A stretch of DNA of 64,000 nt from RGIG3077 sp045541475 (GCA_045541475.1 JAZQJI010000040.1:62001-126000); one strand, 5' to 3'; positions 52,586 through 61,908 are shown, counted from the stretch's first letter. Notes: a model not told the origin generated them from the sequence alone. A program made the numbers and translations.

Positions 52586-54121
52586 CTAATCCTGCATACC
52601 GCCCCAGTATTTTTTATCAAGGCTGCGGTACGCCACAGCCTGCGCAATATGGGCTTTTTCAATATGTTCAACGCCGTTTAAATCGGCAATTGTGCGCGCT
52701 ACTTTAAGTATACGGTCGTAGGCTCTGGCGGAAAGTCCGAGCTTTTCAAAAATTGCCTTCAAAAAGCTGTTTGCATCATCGCTCATAACGCAAACATCTC
52801 TCATTATATCTGCTGTAATATTTGCATTGCAGTTGATTTTTGTACCCCTAAAACGTTCTTCTTGGATTTTGCGTGCGTTTTCAACACGTTTTCTTACAAC
52901 CTCGCTTGATTCTTCCTCTGCATTTGAATTAAGGCTTTCATACTCCACAGGGGCAACATCAACGTGCAAATCAAATCTATCAAGCAGTGGGCCCGATATT
53001 TTTGAAAGATAGTTCTTAACTGTTCTTGGTGAGCAGGTGCATTTGCGGTGCGCATTGCCAAAGTAACCGCACGGGCATGGGTTCATAGCGGCAATCAGCA
53101 TAATATTGCACGGATAGCTTACCGTGCCGCCCACTCTCGAAATAGTGACACAGCCATCTTCAAGCGGTTGACGCATAATTTCAAGCGTGCGCTTGTCAAA
53201 TTCGGCAAGCTCATCTAAAAACAAAAGGCCGTTGTGTGAAAGCGAAATTTCACCCGGACGGGGAATTGAGCCACCCCCTGCAAGTCCTGCACCCGATATT
53301 GTGTGGTGCGGTGCACGGAACGGGCGTTTAGTGATAAGCGGCGTGTCTTTATCAAGCATACCCGAAATTGAGTAAAGCATTGTGGTTTCTATGCTTTCTT
53401 CAAAGGTCATTACGGGAAGAATACTCGGCATACGCTTTGCGAGCATACTTTTGCCGCTGCCGGGCGCACCAATAAGCAGTGCGTTGTGACCACCTGCTGC
53501 GGCAATTTCAAGTGCAAGTTTTGCATTGCGCTGTCCTTTTACATCTTTAAAATCAAGCGGATAATCATAAGCACTTACGGGTGCTGTATATTTTTCTGCG
53601 GATTTCAGTGTGTTTTCGCCATTTATGTGTTCGTATAACTCATTCAGATTTTTAATGCCGTATATTTCAATGCCGTCTGCAACGCTTGCTTCAAACGCGT
53701 TGTCAAATGGAACGAATATTCTTTTTATGCCTTGATTTGCAGCGCATAGTACCATTGGCAGAACGCCGTTAACTGAGCGTACATCGCCGTTTAATGCAAG
53801 TTCACCGATAAAAGCGCAGTCGCTAAAATCATCGTGAAAATATCCAAAAGCACATAAAATTGACATTAATATGGGCAAATCGTTGGAAGTTCCGCTTTTC
53901 TTGGTATCGGCAGGGGCAAGGTTGATTGTAATTTTGCCAACGGGAAGATTTACACCCGAAGCCTTTGCCGCCGCCCTTATTCTTTCACGGCTTTCTCTTA
54001 CAACGTTATCGGCAAAGCCTACTATATCAAACGAAGGCATACCGCGGCTGATATCGGCTTCAACCTCAACCATGTACGCATTAAGTCCGTAAAGACCGAT
54101 TGTATTGATTTTTGAATACAT
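52586..54121 (-). CDS. comM: YifB/ComM-family AAA+ ATPase (magnesium-chelatase-like)
   Basis: This 511-residue protein begins MYSKINTIGLYGLNAYMVEVEAD, the ComM N-terminal domain, and has a Lon-protease-like fold to about residue 190. An AAA+ core follows with Walker A IGAPGSGKSMLAKRM near 215 and Walker B LLFLDELAEF near 295, and a zinc-ribbon-like NPCPCGYFG...CTC segment near 345. In Vibrio and Haemophilus, ComM is a helicase that extends recombination during transformation. ATG 54121 restores the family N-terminus. Its presence with comEC points to transformation or general recombination. Confidence 0.93.
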   Translation of the reverse strand: MYSKINTIGLYGLNAYMVEVEADISRGMPSFDIVGFADNVVRESRERIRAAAKASGVNLPVGKITINLAPADTKKSGTSNDLPILMSILCAFGYFHDDFSDCAFIGELALNGDVRSVNGVLPMVLCAANQGIKRIFVPFDNAFEASVADGIEIYGIKNLNELYEHINGENTLKSAEKYTAPVSAYDYPLDFKDVKGQRNAKLALEIAAAGGHNALLIGAPGSGKSMLAKRMPSILPVMTFEESIETTMLYSISGMLDKDTPLITKRPFRAPHHTISGAGLAGGGSIPRPGEISLSHNGLLFLDELAEFDKRTLEIMRQPLEDGCVTISRVGGTVSYPCNIMLIAAMNPCPCGYFGNAHRKCTCSPRTVKNYLSKISGPLLDRFDLHVDVAPVEYESLNSNAEEESSEVVRKRVENARKIQEERFRGTKINCNANITADIMRDVCVMSDDANSFLKAIFEKLGLSARAYDRILKVARTIADLNGVEHIEKAHIAQAVAYRSLDKKYWGGMQD

Positions 54122-54137
54122 ATATTGTGTCAAATCC

Positions 54138-54851
54138 TTATTCGTCGTCGTTTTCATAAAGTGCAGGGTCAATGGTATCCATCACACCCGGAGTATATGT
54201 TCTTTCAGCCTGAGAATTTTCAATAGCGGTATATTTTTGCATATCACCGCTGTAAAGTGTATCGGGCGTGTCCTTACGTTCTTCAGGGGCTGTGTATTCA
54301 TCGGGCATATAGTCTTCTAATTTATTGCACCTAAGCTGAAAATGCGGAAAACCCTCGCACTTGGATATTTCATCATGCTCACAAAGTGCTGTATACATTA
54401 AATACTTCAAAACTAAAAGTAATAAGCAAAAAACAATTATAAAGCCCTTTATATCTAAATACGATTCCACGGGTATTCCCCAAAAGTTTCTTATTGAAGC
54501 ACGCAATTCGGTGTTGCCGAACAATGCAAATGCAAGTGAAGGTACAATAGGCACAAGCGAAAGAAATAAAAGATTTTTATGCTTTAAGCTTGCAACAACA
54601 ACGTTTAAAACCAAAAGAAAAATACCTGCTAAAAGCTGTATAATTCCTATGTTAACGCCCGGTTTGCCATCTTTTGTCAAGGTTTCAAAGAAAAATGTGA
54701 AAACGCTGAAAAAAATTAAAACTGCATCTGCAAAAAGAGTTATAAAAAATATAATTTTGATTTTCTTTTTAATATCTTGATATTTACCTGCATTTGCAAG
54801 ATATTCTTCTTTTTTTTGCGCGGCAAGTTTAATTCTTTCTCCTACTGTCAC
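54138..54851 (-). CDS. Membrane protein of unknown function (paralogue A)
   Basis: The 237-residue protein has a charged N-terminal helix (about 1-30), four to five membrane segments (about 32-150) and a polar C-terminal tail of about 80 residues beginning SKCEGFPHFQLR. It starts at GTG 54849-54851 seven bases after GGAGGG. The tail motif GFPHF and the overall plan match the next gene (GFPYF), so the two are diverged duplicates. I know no family. It lies 16 bases before comM and 27 after its paralogue. Confidence 0.75.
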   Translation of the reverse strand: MTVGERIKLAAQKKEEYLANAGKYQDIKKKIKIIFFITLFADAVLIFFSVFTFFFETLTKDGKPGVNIGIIQLLAGIFLLVLNVVVASLKHKNLLFLSLVPIVPSLAFALFGNTELRASIRNFWGIPVESYLDIKGFIIVFCLLLLVLKYLMYTALCEHDEISKCEGFPHFQLRCNKLEDYMPDEYTAPEERKDTPDTLYSGDMQKYTAIENSQAERTYTPGVMDTIDPALYENDDE

Positions 54852-54878
54852 GGTAAATCCCTCCGTATAATTAACTAA

Positions 54879-55757
54879 TCAGCGTAGTTTGTTTTTTAAT
54901 TTACGCAAGCGCTGTGTATATGCTTCAACCTCGTTTGCATCCGCAAGCGGTACATCGCATACAGCGTCAATATCAATATCACAGTTTACAGTTTCCATTG
55001 TGTTGGACTGTTTTTGGGCATACGGCTTTAAAAGCTCATCAGTTTCATTGTTTGGATTGATATCTATATTATCGGGCGCATTACCTTCAAAATCACTTGT
55101 CGAGCGCGCCGCCGTATATTCACTGCTTTGTTCGTTAAATCTCTCGTTAAAATACGGAAAACCGTATATCTTTGAAAGCTCGGTATATTCCTTGTGCTTT
55201 TTCAAACATATCAGATTAAGAATAACACTGATAAGTAACAATATGTGTGGATAATTCACACTGTCAATATCATTTTTAAGCGATAATATGCAGTACAAAA
55301 TCACACATAGAGCGCATATCGGCAAGCAAACCCTGCTGTTTTTGTAAAATGCAGAGCAAAGTGCTGTTAGATATATTGGTGAAAGAATGAACGCAATCTG
55401 TATTTCATACCTGCACGAAAAAGCAAAGCACAGCAAAAACAGTACCGACATTATAACTAATAGCACGATTATTGCCTTTTTGTTTTTGCAAAACGCCATA
55501 AAGCAAAGCATAATCAGCGGTAATATCGCAACAATTGCCGCTATGCCGATTGCTATCGGAGCGGATGCGTCGCCACCGTTTGTAAGCGAAATACCGTAGA
55601 CTATTTTGAAAAGCATAGCAACAAATACAACAACGCAAATTATGTGAAAGTAAAGCGTCTTTTTGAAAAACGCATCAATTTGCAAAACCTTGTCACGCAA
55701 TTCCTGCAATTCTGCGGTGTTATACTTTTCTTGTTTGCCGAAAAGCTTTTCGTCCAT
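54879..55757 (-). CDS. Membrane protein of unknown function (paralogue B)
   Basis: This 292-residue protein has a charged N-terminus (about 1-32, MDEKLFGKQEKYNTAELQEL), about six membrane segments (about 35-195), and a long polar C-terminus containing KIYGFPYFNERF near residue 208 and acidic, Asn-rich sequence. It shares plan and the GFPxF motif with the downstream gene. No function can be assigned. It lies 36 bases after the TtcA-like gene, in the same direction. Confidence 0.75.
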   Translation of the reverse strand: MDEKLFGKQEKYNTAELQELRDKVLQIDAFFKKTLYFHIICVVVFVAMLFKIVYGISLTNGGDASAPIAIGIAAIVAILPLIMLCFMAFCKNKKAIIVLLVIMSVLFLLCFAFSCRYEIQIAFILSPIYLTALCSAFYKNSRVCLPICALCVILYCILSLKNDIDSVNYPHILLLISVILNLICLKKHKEYTELSKIYGFPYFNERFNEQSSEYTAARSTSDFEGNAPDNIDINPNNETDELLKPYAQKQSNTMETVNCDIDIDAVCDVPLADANEVEAYTQRLRKLKNKLR

Positions 55758-55793
55758 GTTTTTTAAGCCTGCCTTTCGTCTTGGTGATAAGGT

Positions 55794-56513
55794 TTATTTG
55801 TATCCCCAATCATCTGCGCCGCTTTTTCTCAATGCGGTAAAAAGTCTGTCAGAAAATCCCGGGTTTTCCTTATCCATCTGCCTGATAAAGTCTTTCATTT
55901 TCTGTCTTTGTGTGTTGCCGTCAGCCTTACAAACAGATTTGTGTATGGGCACGTTGTTGCGGTTTGCAGCGTTGCGCACTTCATATTCGGGCGCTAAGCA
56001 CAGCGGACGAATAAGCGTTATATTCCGTTTGGAAAGCCAGCTTTTAGGTGCAAAGCAACCAACCCTGCCTTCAATAAAAAGATTCATCAAAAAGGTTTCA
56101 ACAACGTCGTTGTAATGGTGTCCCAAAGCGATTTTGTTGCACTTGGCTTCAAGTGTTGCTTCGTGCAGAACGCCCCTGCGCATTTTAGCACAAAGACTGC
56201 ACGGAGATTTTTCCTTTCGCACATCAAAAACAATGTTGGCAATCTCTGTGCGTTTTATGATATGCTCCACCCCGATTTTTTCGCAAAAGGCAGTTATTTC
56301 AGAATAATCGCCCTCTTGATTGTCAAATCCCGGGTCGGCAGTTATAGCAACAACGTCATAATCAACGCCGGCAAACCTTTTTAAAAGTACCAATCCATAA
56401 AGCAGAACCATGCTGTCTTTTCCGCCTGATATACCAACGGCAACTCTGTCGCCGTCTTCAAGCAAATCAAATTCCTGCACGGCTTTTCGCATATATCCGA
56501 GTATTCTCTGCAT
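55794..56513 (-). CDS. TtcA-family tRNA thiolation ATPase
   Basis: The 239-residue PP-loop enzyme has the ATP loop VGISGGKDSMVLLYGL near residue 27, a CxxC pair in SPCSLCAKMRRG near 118, LGHHYNDVVETFLMN near 145 and LIRPLCLAPEYEVRN near 180 with the third Cys. That is the TtcA layout, in which a [4Fe-4S] cluster carries sulfur to cytidine-32 of tRNA. The length is slightly short compared with E. coli TtcA. Sibling TtuA-type enzymes are an alternative. It lies 21 bases after the acyl carrier gene. Confidence 0.9.
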   Translation of the reverse strand: MQRILGYMRKAVQEFDLLEDGDRVAVGISGGKDSMVLLYGLVLLKRFAGVDYDVVAITADPGFDNQEGDYSEITAFCEKIGVEHIIKRTEIANIVFDVRKEKSPCSLCAKMRRGVLHEATLEAKCNKIALGHHYNDVVETFLMNLFIEGRVGCFAPKSWLSKRNITLIRPLCLAPEYEVRNAANRNNVPIHKSVCKADGNTQRQKMKDFIRQMDKENPGFSDRLFTALRKSGADDWGYK

Positions 56514-56534
56514 AAATCAAAAATCCCTTATGTT

Positions 56535-56783
56535 TTATGTGCGCGAAATAATAATGTCAACCATTTCGCCGACGTTCTTCATTGTGGAAACCTCTTTCAT
56601 TGCAAACTTAACGGAAAACTCATTTTCCACAGCGGCAATAAGATTAATGTGTTCAAGGCTGTCCCAATCTTCAATATCATCAGCGGTTGTTGTATCGCAA
56701 AGTTTGATATCGTCATCATCAAAAAGGTCTCTGAAAATAATTTCCAATTTTTCGTATATTGCTTCTCTTGTGTACTTGCTCAT
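56535..56783 (-). CDS. Acyl carrier protein
   Basis: The 82-residue acidic four-helix carrier has the phosphopantetheine Ser in DIEDWDSLEHINLI near residue 41. It starts at ATG 56783 behind AAAGGAG. It differs from a fatty-acid AcpP (which would have GADSLDTVE) and resembles stand-alone carriers of specialised pathways. It lies 20 bases downstream of the FkbH gene and is its likely partner: FkbH enzymes load a C3 acyl unit onto such carriers. Confidence 0.93.
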   Translation of the reverse strand: MSKYTREAIYEKLEIIFRDLFDDDDIKLCDTTTADDIEDWDSLEHINLIAAVENEFSVKFAMKEVSTMKNVGEMVDIIISRT

Positions 56784-56803
56784 AGTTCTTTTCTCCTTTA
56801 ATT

Positions 56804-58585
56804 TCAATTGATTTTTATAACCTTATTTTTGTTTTCGTAATTGTTTAAATCAAGCGACCAGACTGCATTGCCGTTTTCGTCTTCGCTGATTTTTTCAAAT
56901 CCAAAGTCGCCGTAAAGTCCGCGCACCATAGCGTTTTTTGCTGTTGGATAATAATATCCCACAATTTTTTCAATGCCGTTTTGCTTAGCGGTAGCTGCAA
57001 GTGTATCAAGCATTGCAAATTCCATATCACGCTTTAAAACGCGGCAGCTCATCAGCCACAAATCAATGTGCAGCTCAGCACCCTGCTTTTTGCCTATAAC
57101 AACCGAAACTACACCGTTATCGCCGAATTTATCCTGCAATTTGCCGTAAAGCGTAATGTATTCGTCGCTGTTGTAAACAGTTTGCATTTCGCTTTCGGTG
57201 TAACGCTTTGTGGTTACGTTAAATTGATTGCTTTTGTTTGTAAGCTGGGTAATTCTTGCAAGGTATATCTCGCTGAAGGGTAAAATCTCGGCGTGCATTT
57301 CAAGGCTTAAAAGATAATCCTCGTAATTCTCAAAACGCTTTTGTGCCTGCTGACGCTGAGCGTTTGCCTTGTACATATCAACACGCTTTGCATCGTCGGA
57401 AGAGTAGTTTGTAACCTCAAAATATCCATTCCTGTCAATTGTGCGGATGTATTCTTCAGCCTTTTCTATTTCGGGAATAAGCATGCCGTTTATCTGTCCT
57501 CTTGCAATAGCTCGTTCAGCGGGGTTATCGTCAACAAAAACAATGCTCTCAGGCAGAATGTTAAGTTCATCTGCCGTATCAACAAGATTTTTATCTTTAG
57601 GGTCCCAATTAGCCTTAATAACTACAAAATCATCGGGGCAAAGCACGCTTTGCGGGTGATTTAAGCCTGCAACCGCATTTTCCATATCGTTTTTGGAGCA
57701 CACGGTCAGCATAATTCCCAAATCCTTATGCGCTTTGATATATCCCTGAAATTCAGAATAAACCTGCGACATGGGCGTTTCCTGACCGATTTCAATACCG
57801 TTTACGCCGTCGTCGCCAACAATTCCGCCCCAAAGGGTATTGTCAAGGTCAAGTGCAAGAGCCTTTTTGTTCATGCCGAATATTGATTTTATGATATTGG
57901 CGATATTAAAACTCAATTCAGGTATTGCGGGCACGCAAAGTGCGTATTTGAACATGTGCCAGTAGTAAGGGTCGCTCCATTTTTCAAGACCGTAAGAGCT
58001 TGCAAGCCACGCAATATCGTTGATGTAAAACGATGAGTTTTCTCTTGCGTAGTGTGCAAATTTGCGGTTTATTTCGTTTACAAACCAGCTTTTTCCGCAG
58101 ATATTGGTACAATCGGCATTGCCCAAAAGTCTGTAATGCGGTAGTTCAAAATTATTCTGAATGATCGGGCATTTGTATTTATCGGCAATTGCCTGCCACA
58201 TTTGCTCAAAATGCTCGTACTGAGCGTTTAAATCTGCCTCAACCTGCTCGGCGGTATCCGTAATTTTAAAATCCTTTTTCAGCAGATTGCGAGTGCTTGT
58301 GTGGATGTAGATGATATCGGGAGCAAACTCCTGCAATTCTTTATTTTCAAAGCAGGCGTCCTGCCAATAGCGGTTGTATTCCGATTCGTAAAAAATCGGC
58401 TGTATGCCGTAATTCAGCAAAAACAGCTCCAATATCTTAACAATCTCGCTTGTGGTAGAACCACCGAGAACTGCAATTTTTTTGGTAATACAGCTGCGGT
58501 TTTCGGCAACAAGCTGCTTTTTTATGGAACGCTTGTTTTTAAGTATATATGCCGAATCAAAAGGGTATTCGAGTATTTGCATCAT
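56804..58585 (-). CDS. FkbH-like HAD-superfamily acyl-ACP loading enzyme
   Basis: The 593-residue protein has an N-terminal SGNH-like region (about 20-235). A HAD phosphatase-type domain follows with LALDLDNTLWGGIVGDDG near residue 246 and SIVFVDDNPAERAIAR near 355. A C-terminal GNAT-like domain (about 435-590) includes RITQLTNKSNQFNVTTKRY. This is the FkbH family. Characterised members take D-1,3-bisphosphoglycerate and load a glyceryl unit onto an ACP. The start is ATG 58585 or the adjacent 58582, behind GGAGAG. It lies between a DHHW gene and the ACP gene. Confidence 0.92.
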   Translation of the reverse strand: MMQILEYPFDSAYILKNKRSIKKQLVAENRSCITKKIAVLGGSTTSEIVKILELFLLNYGIQPIFYESEYNRYWQDACFENKELQEFAPDIIYIHTSTRNLLKKDFKITDTAEQVEADLNAQYEHFEQMWQAIADKYKCPIIQNNFELPHYRLLGNADCTNICGKSWFVNEINRKFAHYARENSSFYINDIAWLASSYGLEKWSDPYYWHMFKYALCVPAIPELSFNIANIIKSIFGMNKKALALDLDNTLWGGIVGDDGVNGIEIGQETPMSQVYSEFQGYIKAHKDLGIMLTVCSKNDMENAVAGLNHPQSVLCPDDFVVIKANWDPKDKNLVDTADELNILPESIVFVDDNPAERAIARGQINGMLIPEIEKAEEYIRTIDRNGYFEVTNYSSDDAKRVDMYKANAQRQQAQKRFENYEDYLLSLEMHAEILPFSEIYLARITQLTNKSNQFNVTTKRYTESEMQTVYNSDEYITLYGKLQDKFGDNGVVSVVIGKKQGAELHIDLWLMSCRVLKRDMEFAMLDTLAATAKQNGIEKIVGYYYPTAKNAMVRGLYGDFGFEKISEDENGNAVWSLDLNNYENKNKVIKIN

Positions 58586-58617
58586 TTTCTCTCCATGTTT
58601 TTTATTAAGATACAGCA

Positions 58618-58652
58618 TTAGGGCGAACAATAAAAAATACAGTTCGCCCTAA
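58618..58652 (-). repeat. Intergenic stem-loop between DHHW and FkbH genes
   Basis: An 11-bp perfect inverted repeat (TTAGGGCGAAC, 58618-58628, with GTTCGCCCTAA, 58642-58652) around a 13-base AT-rich loop starts 3 bases after the DHHW stop. On the minus strand no T run follows, so it is more likely an RNA processing or stability element than a full terminator. Confidence 0.6.
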
Positions 58653-58655
58653 AAT

Positions 58656-60167
58656 TTAGTTTTGTGTGCGCATTGTTTCAATGCAATTTGCGTTGCTGCC
58701 CATTGCGCTGAATGCACAGCTTGCAAAAAGTACATCGGTAATTCCCTGCTGTTTGATAAACTCAATTGAATTAAGCTGGAAATATCTCATATCGCATACA
58801 TATATTTCTGAGAAAGAGCCTGTCAAAAATTCGGGCACGGCGTTGCCGTAGCTATCCTTGAATATGATAAGCTTTCTGCCGTTGTCAACGCTCGTCTTAA
58901 TATGCACAACATTGCTGTCGCCCCTCATAAAAGTAAGGTAAAGCGAGCTTTTGTTTGTAATTGCTTCGTTAAACAGCGAACCCTGAACAGGTCCTGTGAA
59001 CGCTTGCGAATAATAGGTTGTGGTATAATTTTCAACTGTGGGCTTGTAGTAAATAAAGTCCTCAGGATTATTCAGCAAAGTTGAATCGTTAGTGTAGGTA
59101 TACAGTGTACCGACGTATCCGTCAACGGAAACCTCAGTATACTGAGATATATCAAGGAAGGGTACGCCTGCGGTTTTGCAGAATTCTTCAGCCGCATAAT
59201 ATGCGCCAAGGGCTGCCCAGTGATGATCTGTTCGTGTGTAGATTTTTTCATCCTTGTGATTAAGCAGCGCTGTGTATGCATCAACGTTAACAACACCGTT
59301 AAGGTATGGCTGCATATGGTCAATATCACCCTTCTGACTGCGTGTATACGGCAGATATTCATCGGGCAGATAGTACGAAACCGCAGTGGGAATAACCATT
59401 GAATAAACGTTGACACTGTCACCCAAATCTGCTTTGTAAGCGCTTACATATCCTGCGTAGCGTTCTGCATTTGCGTAGCTGCCGCCGTAAAGCATAATAC
59501 CCGTATCACCAATAACCACTATACCATTGTTGATAATGCCTTCGTTGTTAAGCTCAGGTTCTTTCGTGGTGGTTGTGGTAACAACAGGGGCAGGCGGTGC
59601 GGTGGTAGTAGTAACTGTGGTGGTTGTATTATCGTTTGACGAATTGCTTTCAGAATTGTTTGCAGGCGGCAGTGTTGTTGTTGCATTAGGTGTTGTAGTA
59701 ACAGCGGGTGTGGTAGTGGTAATGGTGTTGCTGTTGTTCTGTGCGGTGCCTGCGCTTGTATCGTCGTCGGTAACAATCTGCGCATTGTAGAAAATTACCT
59801 TATTGCCGTCATCGTCCGAGCCGCCCATGCCGAAATATGATTTGAGATTTGCGTTTATAGTAACAAGCGATTCGCGGAACGGTACGGTATCGTTGATATA
59901 ATTGCTCAATTCTCTTGTAAACTCGCCTGAAAGTAATGCGGAAAAGCTGAACTTTGGAAACTCTGCAAGCTTTCTGTTTTCGCTTTCGGAAACATCAGGG
60001 TGGGGGAATACAAGCAATATGATAAACGCAATGAGGAATATTGCGCTTACTGCAATAATGTTGATATGCTTTGCTGTTTTGGTTATGCCCATAAGTCTGT
60101 TTCTGCGCCTGATTTCAGGCGGAACATAATTCTTGACAAAATCAAAAGCCGAATATTCGTTATTCAT
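58656..60167 (-). CDS. DHHW-family (AlgJ/AlgX-like) acyltransferase partner with Thr-rich linker
   Basis: This 503-residue protein has a cytoplasmic N-terminus of about 35 residues, one membrane helix (about 40-60), an FSALLSGEFTRELSNYIND stretch, and a Thr/Pro-rich linker (about 130-215, runs of TTTTT). The extracellular SGNH-like domain carries RTDHHWAALGAYYAAEEF near residue 318 and KLIIFKDSYGNAVPEFL near 432 with the candidate nucleophile Ser. It is the partner of the MBOAT gene 51 bases upstream. Its long linker would lift the domain away from the membrane into the wall. ATG 60167 follows AAGAGGTG. Confidence 0.9.
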   Translation of the reverse strand: MNNEYSAFDFVKNYVPPEIRRRNRLMGITKTAKHINIIAVSAIFLIAFIILLVFPHPDVSESENRKLAEFPKFSFSALLSGEFTRELSNYINDTVPFRESLVTINANLKSYFGMGGSDDDGNKVIFYNAQIVTDDDTSAGTAQNNSNTITTTTPAVTTTPNATTTLPPANNSESNSSNDNTTTTVTTTTAPPAPVVTTTTTKEPELNNEGIINNGIVVIGDTGIMLYGGSYANAERYAGYVSAYKADLGDSVNVYSMVIPTAVSYYLPDEYLPYTRSQKGDIDHMQPYLNGVVNVDAYTALLNHKDEKIYTRTDHHWAALGAYYAAEEFCKTAGVPFLDISQYTEVSVDGYVGTLYTYTNDSTLLNNPEDFIYYKPTVENYTTTYYSQAFTGPVQGSLFNEAITNKSSLYLTFMRGDSNVVHIKTSVDNGRKLIIFKDSYGNAVPEFLTGSFSEIYVCDMRYFQLNSIEFIKQQGITDVLFASCAFSAMGSNANCIETMRTQN

Positions 60168-60218
60168 TGATAAATATGCACCTCTTGCATGGTAAAAAAA
60201 CAATTTTGCGTAAAAGCT

Positions 60219-61637
60219 TTAAAAATTAGCGTAGAAGAAAGGATTGCGTGTCTGCAATGTAAGGAATATGGTGCAGACAATGAGCAGTATAATGTTTATG
60301 ATAATTTCGCTTACGCTGTACACAGCAGTTAAGCTTTCGCTTTTCTGCGAAAATTTCTTTATTTTAGGAATTATGGGGAAGCAGAAAAGTATTGCAATTG
60401 CAATCAGCCAGATGTTGTTTGTTATTGATGATTTTACATAAACATCTGCCAAAGCATTGCCGTTTAAACCTATAAGATTTTTAAGAAAATCGCCAAGCTT
60501 TGAAAAATCGGTAAAGAAGAATATGCCAAAGCCGATGATGATTACAAGTTTTGTGTAAATATGCATGATAACTGTCGGGATTTTTTTAAGACGCTTTTTA
60601 GTTATAAGCTGCTCTATCAAAATAAACAACCCGAAATACAAGCCCCATATAATGTAATTCCAGCTTGCACCGTGCCACAAACCTGTGGAAAACCATACCA
60701 AAAACAAGCTTGCGTATTTTCTGCGTTTGCCAAATATTGGCAGGTAAAGCAGATAGTCGCGGAAAAATGTACCTAAGGATATGTGCCAACGCTGCCAAAA
60801 TTCAGAAATAGTGCGGCACATAAAGGGGTAATTGAAGTTTTCGTCAAAATCAAGACCGAACAGCTTTGCAATACCTATTGCCATGTCGGAATATCCTGAA
60901 AAATCAAAATACATAAAAAGTGCATAAACCGTAACGGCGTACCATGTATCTGCAACAGTTCGTGATGAAATTACAACCTCCATGCTCGAGCCTATAAAGA
61001 AATCCTCAACAATTGCATAAAGATTGTTTGCAATAATAACCTTTTTTGCAAGACCTGTTATAAGTCTTGTTACACCCTCACTCATGGAAGAATAATCAAC
61101 TTTTCTTGAACCAAGCTGATTTTCAACTGTGGAATATCGTACGATAGGACCTGCAATTATGTGGGCAAACATTGAAACGTAAAGTAAAAACTGCGAAAAA
61201 TCTTTCTGTGCTTTTACCTTGCCCCAGTAAACATCAACTATGTAAGAAATTGCACGGAAGGTATAGTAGCTTATTCCTATGGGTATAATCATCGAAGGAA
61301 CTTCAAGTTCCGTTTTGAAAATTGCATTGATGTTTTCGGTTACAAAAGCAGTGTATTTCGGTATTGCCAGACCGATTAAGTTAATGATAACGCCTGCCGT
61401 TACAGTGAATTTTGCTATCGGTTTGCCTTCGAATTTATCGCAAATTATGGCAACAAGATAGTTGAAAACTGCGGAAGCCAGTATAAAAAGCAAGCCTATC
61501 GGCTTTCCCCATGCGTAAAACAGCAGTGAAAAGATTATCAATACGGCGTTGCGGAATTTGGGTTCGCTGAATAAGTAATACGACAGCAGGCACAATGGCA
61601 AAAAGATATATAAAAATGATATTTCGGCGAGTGCCAT
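60219..61637 (-). CDS. MBOAT-family O-acyltransferase (AlgI-like), FkbH-linked
   Basis: The 472-residue membrane protein has about 11 helices and the MBOAT signatures HIIAGPIVRYSTVE near 168, ISEFWQRWHISLGTFFRDYLLYLPI near 275 and the catalytic-type His in FSTGLWHGASWNYIIWG near 320. It opens the operon MBOAT-DHHW-FkbH-ACP. By analogy with AlgI/DltB it passes an acyl group across the membrane; here the donor could be the ACP loaded by FkbH, as DltB uses DltC. It starts at ATG 61637 behind AAAGAAAGGG. Confidence 0.92.
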   Translation of the reverse strand: MALAEISFLYIFLPLCLLSYYLFSEPKFRNAVLIIFSLLFYAWGKPIGLLFILASAVFNYLVAIICDKFEGKPIAKFTVTAGVIINLIGLAIPKYTAFVTENINAIFKTELEVPSMIIPIGISYYTFRAISYIVDVYWGKVKAQKDFSQFLLYVSMFAHIIAGPIVRYSTVENQLGSRKVDYSSMSEGVTRLITGLAKKVIIANNLYAIVEDFFIGSSMEVVISSRTVADTWYAVTVYALFMYFDFSGYSDMAIGIAKLFGLDFDENFNYPFMCRTISEFWQRWHISLGTFFRDYLLYLPIFGKRRKYASLFLVWFSTGLWHGASWNYIIWGLYFGLFILIEQLITKKRLKKIPTVIMHIYTKLVIIIGFGIFFFTDFSKLGDFLKNLIGLNGNALADVYVKSSITNNIWLIAIAILFCFPIIPKIKKFSQKSESLTAVYSVSEIIINIILLIVCTIFLTLQTRNPFFYANF

Positions 61638-61719
61638 TTTGTATATGCCCTTTCTTTAATTTTTATTCTATATATAATGTAAGAATTTTAATCCTACTAT
61701 TTTGTCATCATACTACATA

Positions 61720-61749
61720 ATTATACTCCCATTTGACAATATTCGTCAA
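61720..61749 (-). promoter_or_regulatory. Promoter of the MBOAT-FkbH operon
   Basis: On the minus strand TTGACG (61744-61749) and a perfect TATAAT (61720-61725) are 18 bases apart, leaving a leader of about 75 nt. The rest of the 61638-61984 divergent gap holds the opposite promoter and AT-rich sequence. Confidence 0.72.
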
Positions 61750-61908
61750 GATATTTTTTTGATTTTAACGCAAAAAAATAATACGCTTAAAACCTTTATT
61801 TTTGTTACGATTAACGAAAATTATTAATCCGATTGGTAAGTTGAGTAAAACCGGTTGAGTACACAAAGCATCTTCAAAAAATACATAAAAAATTTAAAAA
61901 TGAAAATA

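Noticed and set aside
59519..59790. Val-rich (plus) and Leu/Pro-rich (minus) frames.
   Set aside because: They arise from the Thr-rich linker codons of the DHHW gene read in other frames.
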